A stretch of 64,000 bases of DNA from Paenibacillus sp. JDR-2. GTDB lineage: Bacteria; Bacillota; Bacilli; Paenibacillales; Paenibacillaceae. The notes beneath the pieces were generated by a model. It saw only the letters and a program-made list of their open reading frames with translations. It was not told where the DNA came from and ran no database searches. Shown here piece after piece: positions 8,449 through 16,626 of the stretch; the stretch's first letter is position 1, and each line of letters opens with the position of its first letter. Location: contig NC_012914.1 of assembly GCF_000023585.1 (NCBI RefSeq), positions 830,001 to 894,000 on the forward strand. Direction: 5' to 3'. The position numbers and the translations under genes were made by a program.

Positions 8449-9051
8449 ATGAGAGTACTTGTAGCCGAGGATCAGGGAATGCTGCGCGGAGCGCTTAGCG
8501 CCCTGCTTGATTTGGAAGAAGATATCGAGGTCGTCGGACAAGCGGAGGATGGAGAACAGGCGTTAGAAATGATTCGCAGCCTGAAGCCGGATATCTGCGT
8601 GATGGATATCGAGATGCCCAAGCTGACCGGACTTGATGTTGCGGAACGCTTGCGTGCGGATAAGCATTCTTGCCTGGTCGTCATTCTGACAACCTTCTCC
8701 CGCTCCGGATACTTCCAGCGGGCCATGAAGGCCGGGGTGAAGGGCTTCCTGCTTAAGGATTCTCCGATCGATGAGCTGTCCGCGGCGCTTCGCAACGTCT
8801 ATGCGGGAAAGCGGGCGATTAGTCCGGAGCTTGCTTTGTCGTTCTGGGAAGCGGAGAATCCGCTCACCGAACGGGAGCGGGAGGTGCTCCGTCTGGCGCG
8901 CGAAGGTCTGCCTGCCGGCGAAATTGCCTCCCGGCTGTTTCTGTCAGCGGGTACCGTGCGTAACTACTTGTCCGAAGCCATTCAGAAGCTCGACGCCAAG
9001 AACCGGATTGACGCGATCGGAATCGCGGAGAAAAACGGCTGGCTGGATTAG
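8449..9051 (+). CDS. NarL/DesR-family response regulator (YvfU-like)
   Basis: 200 aa. The receiver domain has the acidic pocket (VAEDQ), phospho-acceptor D53 in CVMDIEMP, a conserved Thr in ILTTFSR and Lys in LLKDSP. A C-terminal LuxR-type helix-turn-helix follows (LTEREREVLRLAREG..GEIASRLFLSAGTVRNYLS). It is the last gene of the exporter operon, read from an ATG placed directly after the kinase stop. Its likely target is the palindrome at 5478-5499 upstream of the operon. Confidence 0.93.
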   Translation: MRVLVAEDQGMLRGALSALLDLEEDIEVVGQAEDGEQALEMIRSLKPDICVMDIEMPKLTGLDVAERLRADKHSCLVVILTTFSRSGYFQRAMKAGVKGFLLKDSPIDELSAALRNVYAGKRAISPELALSFWEAENPLTEREREVLRLAREGLPAGEIASRLFLSAGTVRNYLSEAIQKLDAKNRIDAIGIAEKNGWLD

Positions 9052-9113
9052 AAGTTTGCCGTTGCCTGCACAACTGCAAGTTAATTGGATGGTTGAGGTT
9101 CGAATATAGAATG

Positions 9114-9194
9114 AAAAAGCAAAAGTACAGTTCATTCCGATGGAAAAATGCTCAATGAGCATCTTGCCGCGGATTAGCTGTACTTTTGCTTTTT
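9114..9194. repeat. 81-bp nested hairpin element with 17-bp perfect terminal arms
   Basis: Terminal arms AAAAAGCAAAAGTACAG (9114-9130) and its exact complement (9178-9194) enclose 47 nt, which contain a second hairpin ATGCTC/GAGCAT (9148-9153/9157-9162). The right arm ends in a T-run, so it can serve as terminator for the two-component operon on the plus strand, and the matching T-run on the other strand allows use from the minus-strand acetyltransferase. The nested layout is larger than a normal terminator. Confidence 0.7.
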
Positions 9195-9269
9195 AATCGG
9201 AATTCCTGCTGTTTCAGGAGGAATTCGCCTGTATTTTCGCAGTCCGGTTGTTGAAGATGAATTTGGGAG

Positions 9270-9668
9270 TTATCTTACCCGCTTAATCAGGAACGCGTTC
9301 TCCGCTTTGTTAAAGCCGATCTGCGGGTAATAATCCATGGCGGATGGCGCGGACAGCAGAAGAAGGGCAACCTCTTCGCCTATGTGCTCCCGCAGCCGGT
9401 TCACCAGCTCCGTGCCGATTCCGAGACGTTGATGCGTCTTGCTGACGGCCAGATCGGAGAGATAGCAGCAATAGGAGAAATCGGTAACCGCCCGGGCAAT
9501 GCCGACCAGTTCTTCGCCATCCCAAGCCGAGAGGATGAGATCGGCGTTGTCGATCATTTTCTGAATGCGGGCTAGATCATCGACGGGTCGTTTGATGCCG
9601 GAGCTTCGGAACACTTCGGCGACTTGCACAGCTGTAACAGGAGCTCCAATGCGGAATTCAACTGGCAT
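9270..9668 (-). CDS. GNAT-family N-acetyltransferase
   Basis: 132 aa, compact GNAT fold. The CoA-binding segment is LAVSKTHQRLGIGTELVNRL with the Q-R-L-G-I-G loop, followed by LLLSAPSAMDYYPQIGFNKAENAF, which is motif B with its usual Tyr-Tyr-x3-Gly-Phe. A GAGGTG site precedes the ATG. Monocistronic, between the exporter operon and the LysR gene. Substrate unknown; the YYPQIGF tail is shared with the poorly characterised YcdJ/Aac-like group. Confidence 0.88.
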   Translation of the reverse strand: MPVEFRIGAPVTAVQVAEVFRSSGIKRPVDDLARIQKMIDNADLILSAWDGEELVGIARAVTDFSYCCYLSDLAVSKTHQRLGIGTELVNRLREHIGEEVALLLLSAPSAMDYYPQIGFNKAENAFLIKRVR

Positions 9669-9741
9669 GGCGGATACACCTCTTTTTACGATTTGTTATT
9701 AAGAAAAATATAGGGGATTGCTCGCCTTGTCAACGGTCTTT

Positions 9742-10629
9742 TTAGTAAGCCTCAGTGAACCAGACCTCCTTGAGGATTTCGATAAGCCGTTCGCGGGCAG
9801 CTGATGGGTAAACCGAATCCCGCCGCTCTAGCAGACCAACGGGGATCGAATGCTCCTCCCAGTCAACGGGAATCGGCAATACCCCGTTTGGCAGAGAGGT
9901 TGAAGCAAGGACAACGCCGATAAACGGCGGACGTGCCGCAAAGCCCGGAATAGCGGAGATTTGGCTGACCGAATGGAGCATCGGCATGCTGTCAAATCTG
10001 GCGAGCTGCCTCGATAAGTACAGATAGTACAGGCAGGTTGGCCCCCCAACCACCATCGGATAGGGCAGCAGCTCTTGAAAGGGAAGACTGCCTCCGTCCC
10101 GCTGGTGAAGGGGATGATCCTTGGCCGCTGCAAAAACAATCCTCTCCTCATACAAAGGTTCGAAGCGTAGACCCGACAGGTCGGGAGGCTCGCCGCATAT
10201 CGCAAAGTCCAACTGTTTATGGCGAAGCTCGCTTGCCACCAGGTCGGTGTTGCCGATCACGAATTGGCAGGCGATTTGCGGCTTTTCTTCCCGGAACCGC
10301 CATAACGCTTCCGGCATGATCTGCCGGGCAAGCATCTCCAGCATGCCAATCCGAAGGGTGCCGGTCTCCTCCCTCAGAATCGCTTTTGCTTGATCGGACA
10401 CATAATGCCAATGTTGAATAAGCCGTTCTACCTCCGCGGCGTAGATTTGCCCGGCAGGGGTGAGCTCGGCTTCCCAGCCCCGGTCAAACAGCTGGAAGCC
10501 GAGCTCTTTTTCCAGGCGCTGAATCTGGTTCGTAATGGTGGATTGGGCGTAATTCAGCTTGGCTGCCGCCTTCGCAAAGCTGCCTTCCTGCAATATCGTC
10601 TGAAAAGCGGTTAGTTCCTTCAAATCCAT
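9742..10629 (-). CDS. LysR-family transcriptional regulator
   Basis: 295 aa, the family's normal length. The N-terminal winged helix-turn-helix is clear (LTAFQTILQEGSFAKAAAKLNYAQSTITNQIQRLEKELGFQLFDR), followed by the two-lobe effector-binding domain starting near residue 90 (GTLRIGMLEMLARQIMP). It is transcribed away from the tautomerase/CMD pair, with a 112-bp AT-rich gap between starts (10630-10741), the usual arrangement for a LysR regulator that controls its divergent neighbour. The inducer is not evident. Confidence 0.92.
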   Translation of the reverse strand: MDLKELTAFQTILQEGSFAKAAAKLNYAQSTITNQIQRLEKELGFQLFDRGWEAELTPAGQIYAAEVERLIQHWHYVSDQAKAILREETGTLRIGMLEMLARQIMPEALWRFREEKPQIACQFVIGNTDLVASELRHKQLDFAICGEPPDLSGLRFEPLYEERIVFAAAKDHPLHQRDGGSLPFQELLPYPMVVGGPTCLYYLYLSRQLARFDSMPMLHSVSQISAIPGFAARPPFIGVVLASTSLPNGVLPIPVDWEEHSIPVGLLERRDSVYPSAARERLIEILKEVWFTEAY

Positions 10630-10741
10630 TTATGAAGCATCTCCATTTACATTTTTGAATGAGTTGTTTAATTAATTCAATTATATAGATGAAGTAAGAG
10701 GATATACAATGAAATCATCTCACTTAAGGGAGTGATGACAG

Positions 10742-11152
10742 ATGCCTTTTATCCGGGTCAGTTATAGGGAAGATCAATATAAGCAGGAGGAGCTGCCGGC
10801 GATCAGCCATGCGATTCATCAGGCGTTAACCGAGTATTTCCGCGTACCGGAGGATGATTATTTTCAGGTGTTTCATGGGCATAAGCCAGGGGAGTTCTAT
10901 TACGATCCGGCCTATCTGAACGTCTCGCGAACGGACCGGCTGCTCTATGTCCAGATTACCTTGAAGTCCGGACGGACGGAGGAGCAGAAAAGAGGCTTTT
11001 ATGCCCGGTTGGCAGAGCTTTTGCCAGCGTGCGGAGTGAGAGCGGAGGATATATTTGTCGTGCTTGTTGGCACGGAGCTTGAGGATTGGACGTTTGGGAA
11101 CGGAATAGCCCAGATGCTTGAACGGAAGAGGGAGGTACAACCCGATGCATAG
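10742..11152 (+). CDS. Tautomerase-family protein (YusQ-like)
   Basis: 136 aa. It begins Met-Pro, which gives the N-terminal proline that acts as the general base in tautomerases after removal of Met. Length and the FRVPEDDYFQVFHGHKPGEFYYDP segment fit the longer Tautomerase_2 group rather than the 60-residue 4-oxalocrotonate form. The start follows GGGAGTG. It overlaps the next gene by 8 nt and is divergent from the LysR gene, suggesting a small regulated pathway for an aromatic or carbonyl compound. Confidence 0.85.
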   Translation: MPFIRVSYREDQYKQEELPAISHAIHQALTEYFRVPEDDYFQVFHGHKPGEFYYDPAYLNVSRTDRLLYVQITLKSGRTEEQKRGFYARLAELLPACGVRAEDIFVVLVGTELEDWTFGNGIAQMLERKREVQPDA

Positions 11153-11456
11153 AAAAATCGATACGGCTCATATCGGGCCAACCTATGGCGATATCGCGTT
11201 TGCCCGCTATACCGAGGATATCCTATTTGGAGATTTATGGCGGAGGGAAGAACTTTCGCTGCGCGAGCGAAGTTTGATTACCGTAGCGGCTTTGGTGGCT
11301 GGAGGGCATATGGAGCAGCTCCCTTATCATCTGCAGCTTGCAAAGGAAAATGGCCTGGCGCAAGAGGAGCTGATCGAAGCGGTTACGCACTTGGCTTTTT
11401 ATGCGGGATGGCCTAGAGCCGCTTCCGCAATGGACCGTATTCGGTCCCAACAGTAA
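11145..11456 (+). CDS. Carboxymuconolactone decarboxylase (AhpD-like) family protein
   Basis: 103 aa, all-helical CMD fold. ELSLRERSLITVAALVAGGHMEQLPYHLQLAKENGLAQEELIEAVTHLAFYAGWPRA matches the family core; the AhpD CxxC pair is absent, so a peroxiredoxin-partner role is unlikely. ATG 11145 follows GGGAGG at 11130-11134 and overlaps the tautomerase stop, indicating coupling. A TTG at 11118 would extend the frame but lacks a ribosome site. Tautomerase plus CMD next to a LysR regulator is common in oxidative-stress or aromatic-degradation loci. Confidence 0.87.
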   Translation: MHRKIDTAHIGPTYGDIAFARYTEDILFGDLWRREELSLRERSLITVAALVAGGHMEQLPYHLQLAKENGLAQEELIEAVTHLAFYAGWPRAASAMDRIRSQQ

Positions 11457-11461
11457 AAAAT

Positions 11462-11507
11462 AAACCGCAGGTTACGGCATCACCAGGTGCTTATCCTGCG
11501 GTTTTTT
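11462..11507 (+). terminator. Terminator after the tautomerase/CMD operon
   Basis: Ten-base stem AAACCGCAGG/CCTGCGGTTT with a 23-nt loop and a following T-run. Confidence 0.75.
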
Positions 11508-11570
11508 ATGTCTTGACAAGCAAGGATGACCATGAAAATAATAGTAAAATATGGATAATATTTATTGGTT

Positions 11571-12020
11571 ATGGAAAGGAGCTGCCGCGATGAATATTGC
11601 AGCGCTGGAAGGCAAGCGGAACGGGGTGAAGAGTTTCCGTTCGTTGTCTTTGATAAACAGCTAAACCGGATTGTCGGGACAACGAGATTTCTCCGTATCG
11701 CCCCGTCCCACCGCAACCTGAATATCGGCTGGACCTGGTATTCGCCCGAGGTCTGGCGGACAGCCGTTAATACCGAATGCAAATATTTGCTCCTGAAGCA
11801 TGCTTTCGAGCAGTGGGGGGCCGTCCGGGTTGAGCTTATCACAACAACCTCGCATCATCGCTCCCAGAGGGCGATAGAACGGCTAGGAGCAACGCGCGAA
11901 GGCGTGCTCCGCAGGAAATACAACGGTATGGATTATGTTGTATTTAGCATTATTTCGGAAGAATGGCTTCCGGTGAAGGAACGTCTGGAGAAGCTTTTGA
12001 ACAGGGAGGTAAAGCCGTGA
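11571..12020 (+). CDS. GNAT acetyltransferase (RimJ/RimL type), probably N-terminally truncated
   Basis: About 149 aa from ATG 11571. From residue ~18 it matches RimJ/RimL-type acetyltransferases (GEEFPFVVFDKQLNRIVGTTRFLRI, then NIGWTWYSPEVWRTAVNTECKYLLLKHAFE and ERLGATREGVLRRKY). Full-length relatives have about 40-50 residues before this, forming the first strand and helix. Here the upstream DNA is the preceding terminator, and the first ~17 residues do not resemble the family. A second frame from ATG 11590 with a better ribosome site (GAAAGGAG) runs only about 20 codons. Either the 5' end was lost or the gene is a remnant; the rest is intact. Its stop overlaps the next start. Confidence 0.6.
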   Translation: MERSCRDEYCSAGRQAERGEEFPFVVFDKQLNRIVGTTRFLRIAPSHRNLNIGWTWYSPEVWRTAVNTECKYLLLKHAFEQWGAVRVELITTTSHHRSQRAIERLGATREGVLRRKYNGMDYVVFSIISEEWLPVKERLEKLLNREVKP

Positions 12021-12439
12021 TTTTTGCTCCAAAAAGGGATTTATGGCTGTCGGTTACGATCTGGGTTACGGTGGGCATTCTGGCTTTCTCGGCAATCTCT
12101 CCGTTTGTCATTGACGGAGCAGGCGTTTTTGAGACCATCCTTGTTCTTGCCTTATGTATTCCTACCGCCGTATTTATGCTATGGATATGGCTTGGCGTAT
12201 CCTATGAGCTGACGGGCTCCGACCTGCTTGTCAGAATGGGGCCGATCCGAACCGTTGTCCCTCTTGCCAGCATCCGCAAAATCAAGCAAGTCCGCTCGAT
12301 TACAGCCAGTACGGCTACTTCGGCGGATAGACTGGAAATCCACTACAAAGCTTATGATATGATCTATATTTCTCCGCTTGACCGGGAGGCCTTCCTTGCC
12401 GAACTGAAGCAAAGATGCCCTCGGCTGAAGCTGGAATAA
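12017..12439 (+). CDS. Membrane protein with bacterial PH-like domain
   Basis: 140 aa from GTG 12017, which sits 6 nt behind GGGAGGT and overlaps the previous stop by 4 nt. Two membrane helices (residues ~13-35 and ~41-63) are followed by SYELTGSDLLVRMGPIRTVVPLASIRKIKQVRS and LEIHYKAYDMIYISPLDREAFLAELK, the beta-rich pattern of the small YozB/YdbT-like PH-domain proteins. Function of this group is not established. Terminator follows at 12459. Confidence 0.78.
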   Translation: MIFAPKRDLWLSVTIWVTVGILAFSAISPFVIDGAGVFETILVLALCIPTAVFMLWIWLGVSYELTGSDLLVRMGPIRTVVPLASIRKIKQVRSITASTATSADRLEIHYKAYDMIYISPLDREAFLAELKQRCPRLKLE

Positions 12440-12458
12440 CCTTGACTACTGAATAACG

Positions 12459-12487
12459 AGCCCCAATGAAGGGGCTTTCTTTTTTTT
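12459..12487 (+). terminator. Rho-independent terminator
   Basis: Stem AGCCCC/GGGGCT with a 6-nt loop, followed by a run of Ts. Confidence 0.8.
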
Positions 12488-12538
12488 ATTTATATTGTGT
12501 ATAGTAATGGCGACAGATATTAGGCGGGGGTGTCCGGG

Positions 12539-14293
12539 TTGTTCCAGTTTAATCGCATGAACACATTGCGGAATCAGATTTTCCTCGGATTCGTGCTCGT
12601 TATGCTGCTCGTCCTTGCCTCGGTAGGCTTTTTTACTTACGGACAAGTATCGGAGCTGCTGCGCAATAATGCCGAAAATCATATTCAACAAACAGCCGTA
12701 CAGGCGACAGGCAAAATGGACGTTCTGCTCCATCAGATGGAGACGTTCACCATGCAGGTAGCTACCAACGCATCGATTCAAAACCTGATGGCCAAGGAAG
12801 CGGGCGGCACCAACCTGACCTTCGAGGAGCGTCAGGTGCTTCAGCATGAAATCCGGAAACAACAGGCGTATGTAAGCGGCGTACAATCCATCGAATTATA
12901 CTCGAATGGCTTCAGGGTATTGTTCCCTCTTACGGATATCAGCCTGTATAACCGGGTACCCAATGAATGGATCCGGGAGGCGGACCGTGCCGCAGGTCAA
13001 CTGGTATGGTTCGGCATCGATCCGAACAATCCGAATCAGATTACGGCGATCCGCCGCGTACGCCTAATTGACCAGTCCTTTTCCAATGCGGGGTATTTAT
13101 TGGTCCGAATAGACAAAAAATATTTTGAGCTTATCGATACCAATACATCCTCGGACGGCAAAGAGGAGATGGGGCTGATCGACGGCTCCGGCCAGATTAT
13201 CGCGGCGAACTTCTCGGCGGACATTCCGCAGGACGTACTCCAGAGGACGGACGGGAAGACCATCAGCATGCATGGACGATTGTATATTCCCATTCAAAAG
13301 CAGTTAGAGGCAGCGGCAGGCTGGAAGGTACTGATCCTTACGCCGGCCGAATATGCGGCAGAAGGAGTCTCGGTGCTGCGCACGGCCATCATCGTATCGG
13401 TTATGGTTGGGGTACTGTTGTTCCTGATCTTGACCTTTATCCTGTCGACCATGATTACGAGCCCGATTCTTAATCTGATCAAGGCGATGAGAGGCGCAAA
13501 GTACGGCTCGCTGAAGCCTATACCGGTAACGTCCTCCACGCTGGAGATTAACGAGCTGAACAACACGTATAACCAGATGGTCGCCTATTTGAATGAGCTG
13601 ATTGAAGTGGTGTACGAGAAGGAGATCATTCAGAGCAGAACGGAGCTGAAGGCGCTGCAGGCGCAGATCAATCCGCATTTCCTTTTCAACACGCTGGAGG
13701 CATTGTATTGGGCGCTTGAGGACAAGGATGAAGAAGAGCTGTCCCAGGTCGTTGTAGCGATGTCCGGCCTGTTCCGGTATGTGATTAACCGGGCGGACGG
13801 TGACGAATGGGTAACGGTAGCCGATGAGCTGGAGCATGCGGAGCGTTATCTGAAAATCATGGAGATGCGCTTGATTGACCGGCTGAAGTGGTCGATTGAA
13901 GGCGATGAGAGCCTCCGGGGCGTTCCTATTCCGAAGCTCCTGATCCAGCCGCTTGTCGAGAATGCGATCTCGCATGGGGTAGAGCAGAGAATCGGACAAG
14001 GCTCGGTTGTGATCGGCATAGAGAAAACCGAACGGCCGGGATATATCCGGATTTCCGTTACGGATAACGGCCCGGGCATGAACTTTGACAAGGTGCAGTC
14101 GCTGTATGCGGCGATGAAGCAGGGACATGTCCATGATGCAAAGGGAACCGGGGTTGGCATCTCCAACGTCGACCGGAGAATCAGGCTTTACTACGGGGAA
14201 GAGACGGAAGGCCTGCAGATTCAGAGCGAGCAGGGAACGGGCACAAGGATGTCCTTTGAAATACCGATTGAACATGGGGGCGAGGCAAGATGA
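12539..14293 (+). CDS. YesM-family sensor histidine kinase
   Basis: 584 aa from TTG 12539 (GGCGGGGG eight bases upstream); ATG 12557 is the alternative. A membrane helix near residues 15-37, an extracellular Cache-like region to about 280, a second helix near 283-306, a HAMP linker, then His_kinase domain with phospho-acceptor H380 in LQAQINPHFLFNTLEAL and a C-terminal HATPase (DNGPGMNF, GVGISNVDRRIRL). Overlaps the regulator gene by 4 nt. YesMN pairs next to sugar ABC genes normally induce them in response to an extracellular oligosaccharide, so the importer at 15181-18488 is the expected target. Confidence 0.93.
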   Translation: MFQFNRMNTLRNQIFLGFVLVMLLVLASVGFFTYGQVSELLRNNAENHIQQTAVQATGKMDVLLHQMETFTMQVATNASIQNLMAKEAGGTNLTFEERQVLQHEIRKQQAYVSGVQSIELYSNGFRVLFPLTDISLYNRVPNEWIREADRAAGQLVWFGIDPNNPNQITAIRRVRLIDQSFSNAGYLLVRIDKKYFELIDTNTSSDGKEEMGLIDGSGQIIAANFSADIPQDVLQRTDGKTISMHGRLYIPIQKQLEAAAGWKVLILTPAEYAAEGVSVLRTAIIVSVMVGVLLFLILTFILSTMITSPILNLIKAMRGAKYGSLKPIPVTSSTLEINELNNTYNQMVAYLNELIEVVYEKEIIQSRTELKALQAQINPHFLFNTLEALYWALEDKDEEELSQVVVAMSGLFRYVINRADGDEWVTVADELEHAERYLKIMEMRLIDRLKWSIEGDESLRGVPIPKLLIQPLVENAISHGVEQRIGQGSVVIGIEKTERPGYIRISVTDNGPGMNFDKVQSLYAAMKQGHVHDAKGTGVGISNVDRRIRLYYGEETEGLQIQSEQGTGTRMSFEIPIEHGGEAR

Positions 14294-15078
14294 AGACGAT
14301 TCTGATCGTAGATGATGAGCCAAGAACAAGGGAGGGCGTGCGGAAGGTGCTGGAGTCGTGGTCGGCTGGCCGCTACGAAATCACGACATCGTCCAGTGCC
14401 GTGGAAGCGTTGGAATGGCTGAAGGCGAATGAAGCCAATCTGGTTATTACCGATATCCGGATGCCGGAGATTAACGGGCTGGAACTGGTGGAGAAGCTGA
14501 GGGACAGGCAGCATCCGCCGGTCGTCATCGTCATTTCCGGCCATCCGCAGTTCGACTATGCCCATAAGGCTTTGCAATTTGGCGTTATCGAGTATTTGCT
14601 CAAGCCGCTGGACAAGAAGAAGCTGGTGGAAGCCGTGGAGCTTGCGTTCCGCAAGGAGGAAGAGCTGAACCGGATTGAACGCATGGAACGTTTTGTCGAT
14701 ACGAAGCTGCTGGAAACCACCGAACAGGAGACGCAATACAGCGCGCCGGTGAAGGAAGCGATTCAGTATCTGGAGGAGCATCTGCATGAGCCTGTTACGA
14801 TGAGGGATATTGCCGATCATCTGCATATGAACGCAAGCTATTTCAGCGTCCTCTTCAAGGAGCAGACCGGGCTGACCTTCAGCGATTATTTGACAAGACG
14901 AAGGGTGCAAAGAGCCAAGGAGTTACTGACCAATACGCGTCTATCCATCAATGAAATCGCCGAGAAAGCGGGGTATCAGACGGCCAAATATTTCGTCAAA
15001 GTGTTCCGCTCGCATGAAGGTGTAAGTCCAGGGCAATACCGGAAAAACGTCTCGCACGCGGAGGAGACGATCCAATAA
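14290..15078 (+). CDS. YesN-family response regulator with AraC DNA-binding domain
   Basis: 262 aa, a short form. Receiver domain with D55 in LVITDIRMP and the Lys in LLKPLDKK, a coiled linker of about 30 residues, then two AraC helix-turn-helix motifs (VTMRDIADHLHMNASYFSVLFKEQTG and LSINEIAEKAGYQTAKYFVKVFR). It lacks the long central region found in the other regulator of this type at 33514 (472 aa). The ATG lies inside the end of the kinase gene. Expected to activate the promoter just downstream (before 15181). Confidence 0.93.
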   Translation: MKTILIVDDEPRTREGVRKVLESWSAGRYEITTSSSAVEALEWLKANEANLVITDIRMPEINGLELVEKLRDRQHPPVVIVISGHPQFDYAHKALQFGVIEYLLKPLDKKKLVEAVELAFRKEEELNRIERMERFVDTKLLETTEQETQYSAPVKEAIQYLEEHLHEPVTMRDIADHLHMNASYFSVLFKEQTGLTFSDYLTRRRVQRAKELLTNTRLSINEIAEKAGYQTAKYFVKVFRSHEGVSPGQYRKNVSHAEETIQ

Positions 15079-15118
15079 AAGTAGTATTTTTCCCAACTCG
15101 CGATACCTTATGCTGCTG

Positions 15119-15132
15119 TGAAAGCGCTGTTA
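15119..15132 (+). promoter_or_regulatory. Candidate cre site (CcpA) before the sugar-binding protein
   Basis: TGAAAGCGCTGTTA matches 13 of 14 positions of the cre consensus TGWAANCGNTNWCA. It lies 49 bp before the GTG start and partly overlaps a possible -10 (TACAAT, 15131-15136), which suits catabolite repression of a sugar importer. No binding evidence. Confidence 0.5.
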
Positions 15133-15180
15133 CAATTTGTTTAGCAACACAAACACATCAGTCAAAAAGGGGTTGTAAAC

Positions 15181-16527
15181 GTGTTCAAGAAATCGAAATG
15201 GATGACACTCGGACTTATTCTCTGTCTCGCCATCGTAACGGCAGCATGCGGCAGCAACAGCGGCAGCAGCTCAAATAACGGTAACACAGCTTCTAACGGG
15301 GGCTCTTCTGAAAGCGGTTCCGACAAGAAGGTAACGATCAATTTCATGCATCTGTGGCCGGAAGGCGTATCAGCGGGCCAGAACAAAATCGTTAACCAGA
15401 TCATCAACGATTACCAAAAAGAACATCCTAACGTGACGATCAAGCAAGAGGTACTGGATAACGAGCAATACAAAAACAAACTGAAGGTCCTCTCCGCATC
15501 CAACCAGCTTCCTGATGTGGGCGTAACGTGGGCGGCGGGCTTCCTGAAGCCGTACGTAGACGGCAAGCTGTTCACGCCGGTTGACGATCTGCTGAGCGGC
15601 GAGTTGAACGGCAAATTCGTGGCAGGCACAACGGAAGCTTACGCGATCGACGGTAAAACGTATGCGCTGCCGCTGGAGTTCAACATCGCTCCGATCTATT
15701 ACAACAAAGAAATTTTCAAAAAATACAATCTTGAAATCCCAACAACGTACGAGCAATTCAAGCAAGTTGTGAAAACATTGCAAGGCAACGGCGTAGCTCC
15801 AATCGCGCTTGGCAACAAAGACCGCTGGACGGGTTCCCTGTGGTATATGTACCTGGCCGACCGCATTGCGGGCCAAGAGACTGTGGCAAACGCGATTAAA
15901 GGTACAGCGAAGTTTACGGATCCCGGATTGCAACAGGCGGCTTCCGAAGTGCAATCCCTGGTTGACGCAAACGCATTCGTTAAAGGCTTTAACGGCCTGT
16001 CGAACGAAGAAGCGAAATCCGAATTCCTGAACGGCAATGCCGCAATGTACCTGATGGGTACTTGGGAGCTGCCGAACTTCACAACCAACGAAGACATTCC
16101 GCAATCGTTCCGCGACAGCGTCGGATTCTTTAAATTCCCGACGGTTGAAGGCGGCAAAGGCAACGCCGACAGCTGGGTTGGCGGTCCTGGCGTAGGCTTA
16201 TTCGTAGGGGAAAACTCCAAAGTAAAAGAAGAAGCGAAAGCATTCGTTCAATACTTCGTAACGAAGTGGGGCGAGCAATCCGTAACCGGCGCTGGCGTTA
16301 TCCCGGCTACGAAGATCGATACTTCTTCGATCCAGCTTCCACAGCTGTACATCGATCTGTTCAACGAATTGAACAAAGCAAGCAGCATTACCTTGTTCGC
16401 GGACGTTCAATTGCCGGCTAACGCGGCTGAGACTCATCTGAACATGATCCAATCGCTCTTCGGCAAAGCCGTTAAACCAGAGAAATTTGCATCCGAGCAA
16501 GATGCGGCCATCGCGAAAGGCAACTAG
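15181..16527 (+). CDS. Sugar ABC transporter substrate-binding lipoprotein (family 1)
   Basis: 448 aa from GTG 15181 behind AAAAGGGG. Lipoprotein signal LGLILCLAIVTAACG with the lipidated Cys near residue 20, then a Ser/Asn/Gly-rich linker. The mature part (INFMHLWPEG.., DVGVTWAAGFLKPYV, YALPLEFNIAPIYYNKEIFKKY, WVGGPGVGLFVGENSKVKEEAKAFVQYF) is typical of extracellular solute-binding family 1. It would capture an oligosaccharide and deliver it to the two permeases below. The hairpin at 16548 probably gives it higher expression than them. Confidence 0.93.
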   Translation: MFKKSKWMTLGLILCLAIVTAACGSNSGSSSNNGNTASNGGSSESGSDKKVTINFMHLWPEGVSAGQNKIVNQIINDYQKEHPNVTIKQEVLDNEQYKNKLKVLSASNQLPDVGVTWAAGFLKPYVDGKLFTPVDDLLSGELNGKFVAGTTEAYAIDGKTYALPLEFNIAPIYYNKEIFKKYNLEIPTTYEQFKQVVKTLQGNGVAPIALGNKDRWTGSLWYMYLADRIAGQETVANAIKGTAKFTDPGLQQAASEVQSLVDANAFVKGFNGLSNEEAKSEFLNGNAAMYLMGTWELPNFTTNEDIPQSFRDSVGFFKFPTVEGGKGNADSWVGGPGVGLFVGENSKVKEEAKAFVQYFVTKWGEQSVTGAGVIPATKIDTSSIQLPQLYIDLFNELNKASSITLFADVQLPANAAETHLNMIQSLFGKAVKPEKFASEQDAAIAKGN

Positions 16528-16547
16528 TTCAGACATCCAAACATAAA

Positions 16548-16608
16548 GAGAGGCCTATCCGGCCGGGTTCGGAAATACCGGATAGGCGGCTCTCCTTATT
16601 TTTGACAG
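16548..16608 (+). terminator. Stem-loop between binding protein and permease genes
   Basis: Long stem GAGAGGCCTATCCGG against CCGGATAGGCGGCTCTC (16548-16562/16578-16594, one 2-nt bulge) and a T-rich end. Within an operon it would act as a partial terminator and 3' mRNA stabiliser, raising binding protein over permease. Confidence 0.75.
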
Positions 16609-16626
16609 AGAAAGGAGTCGGCCAAA

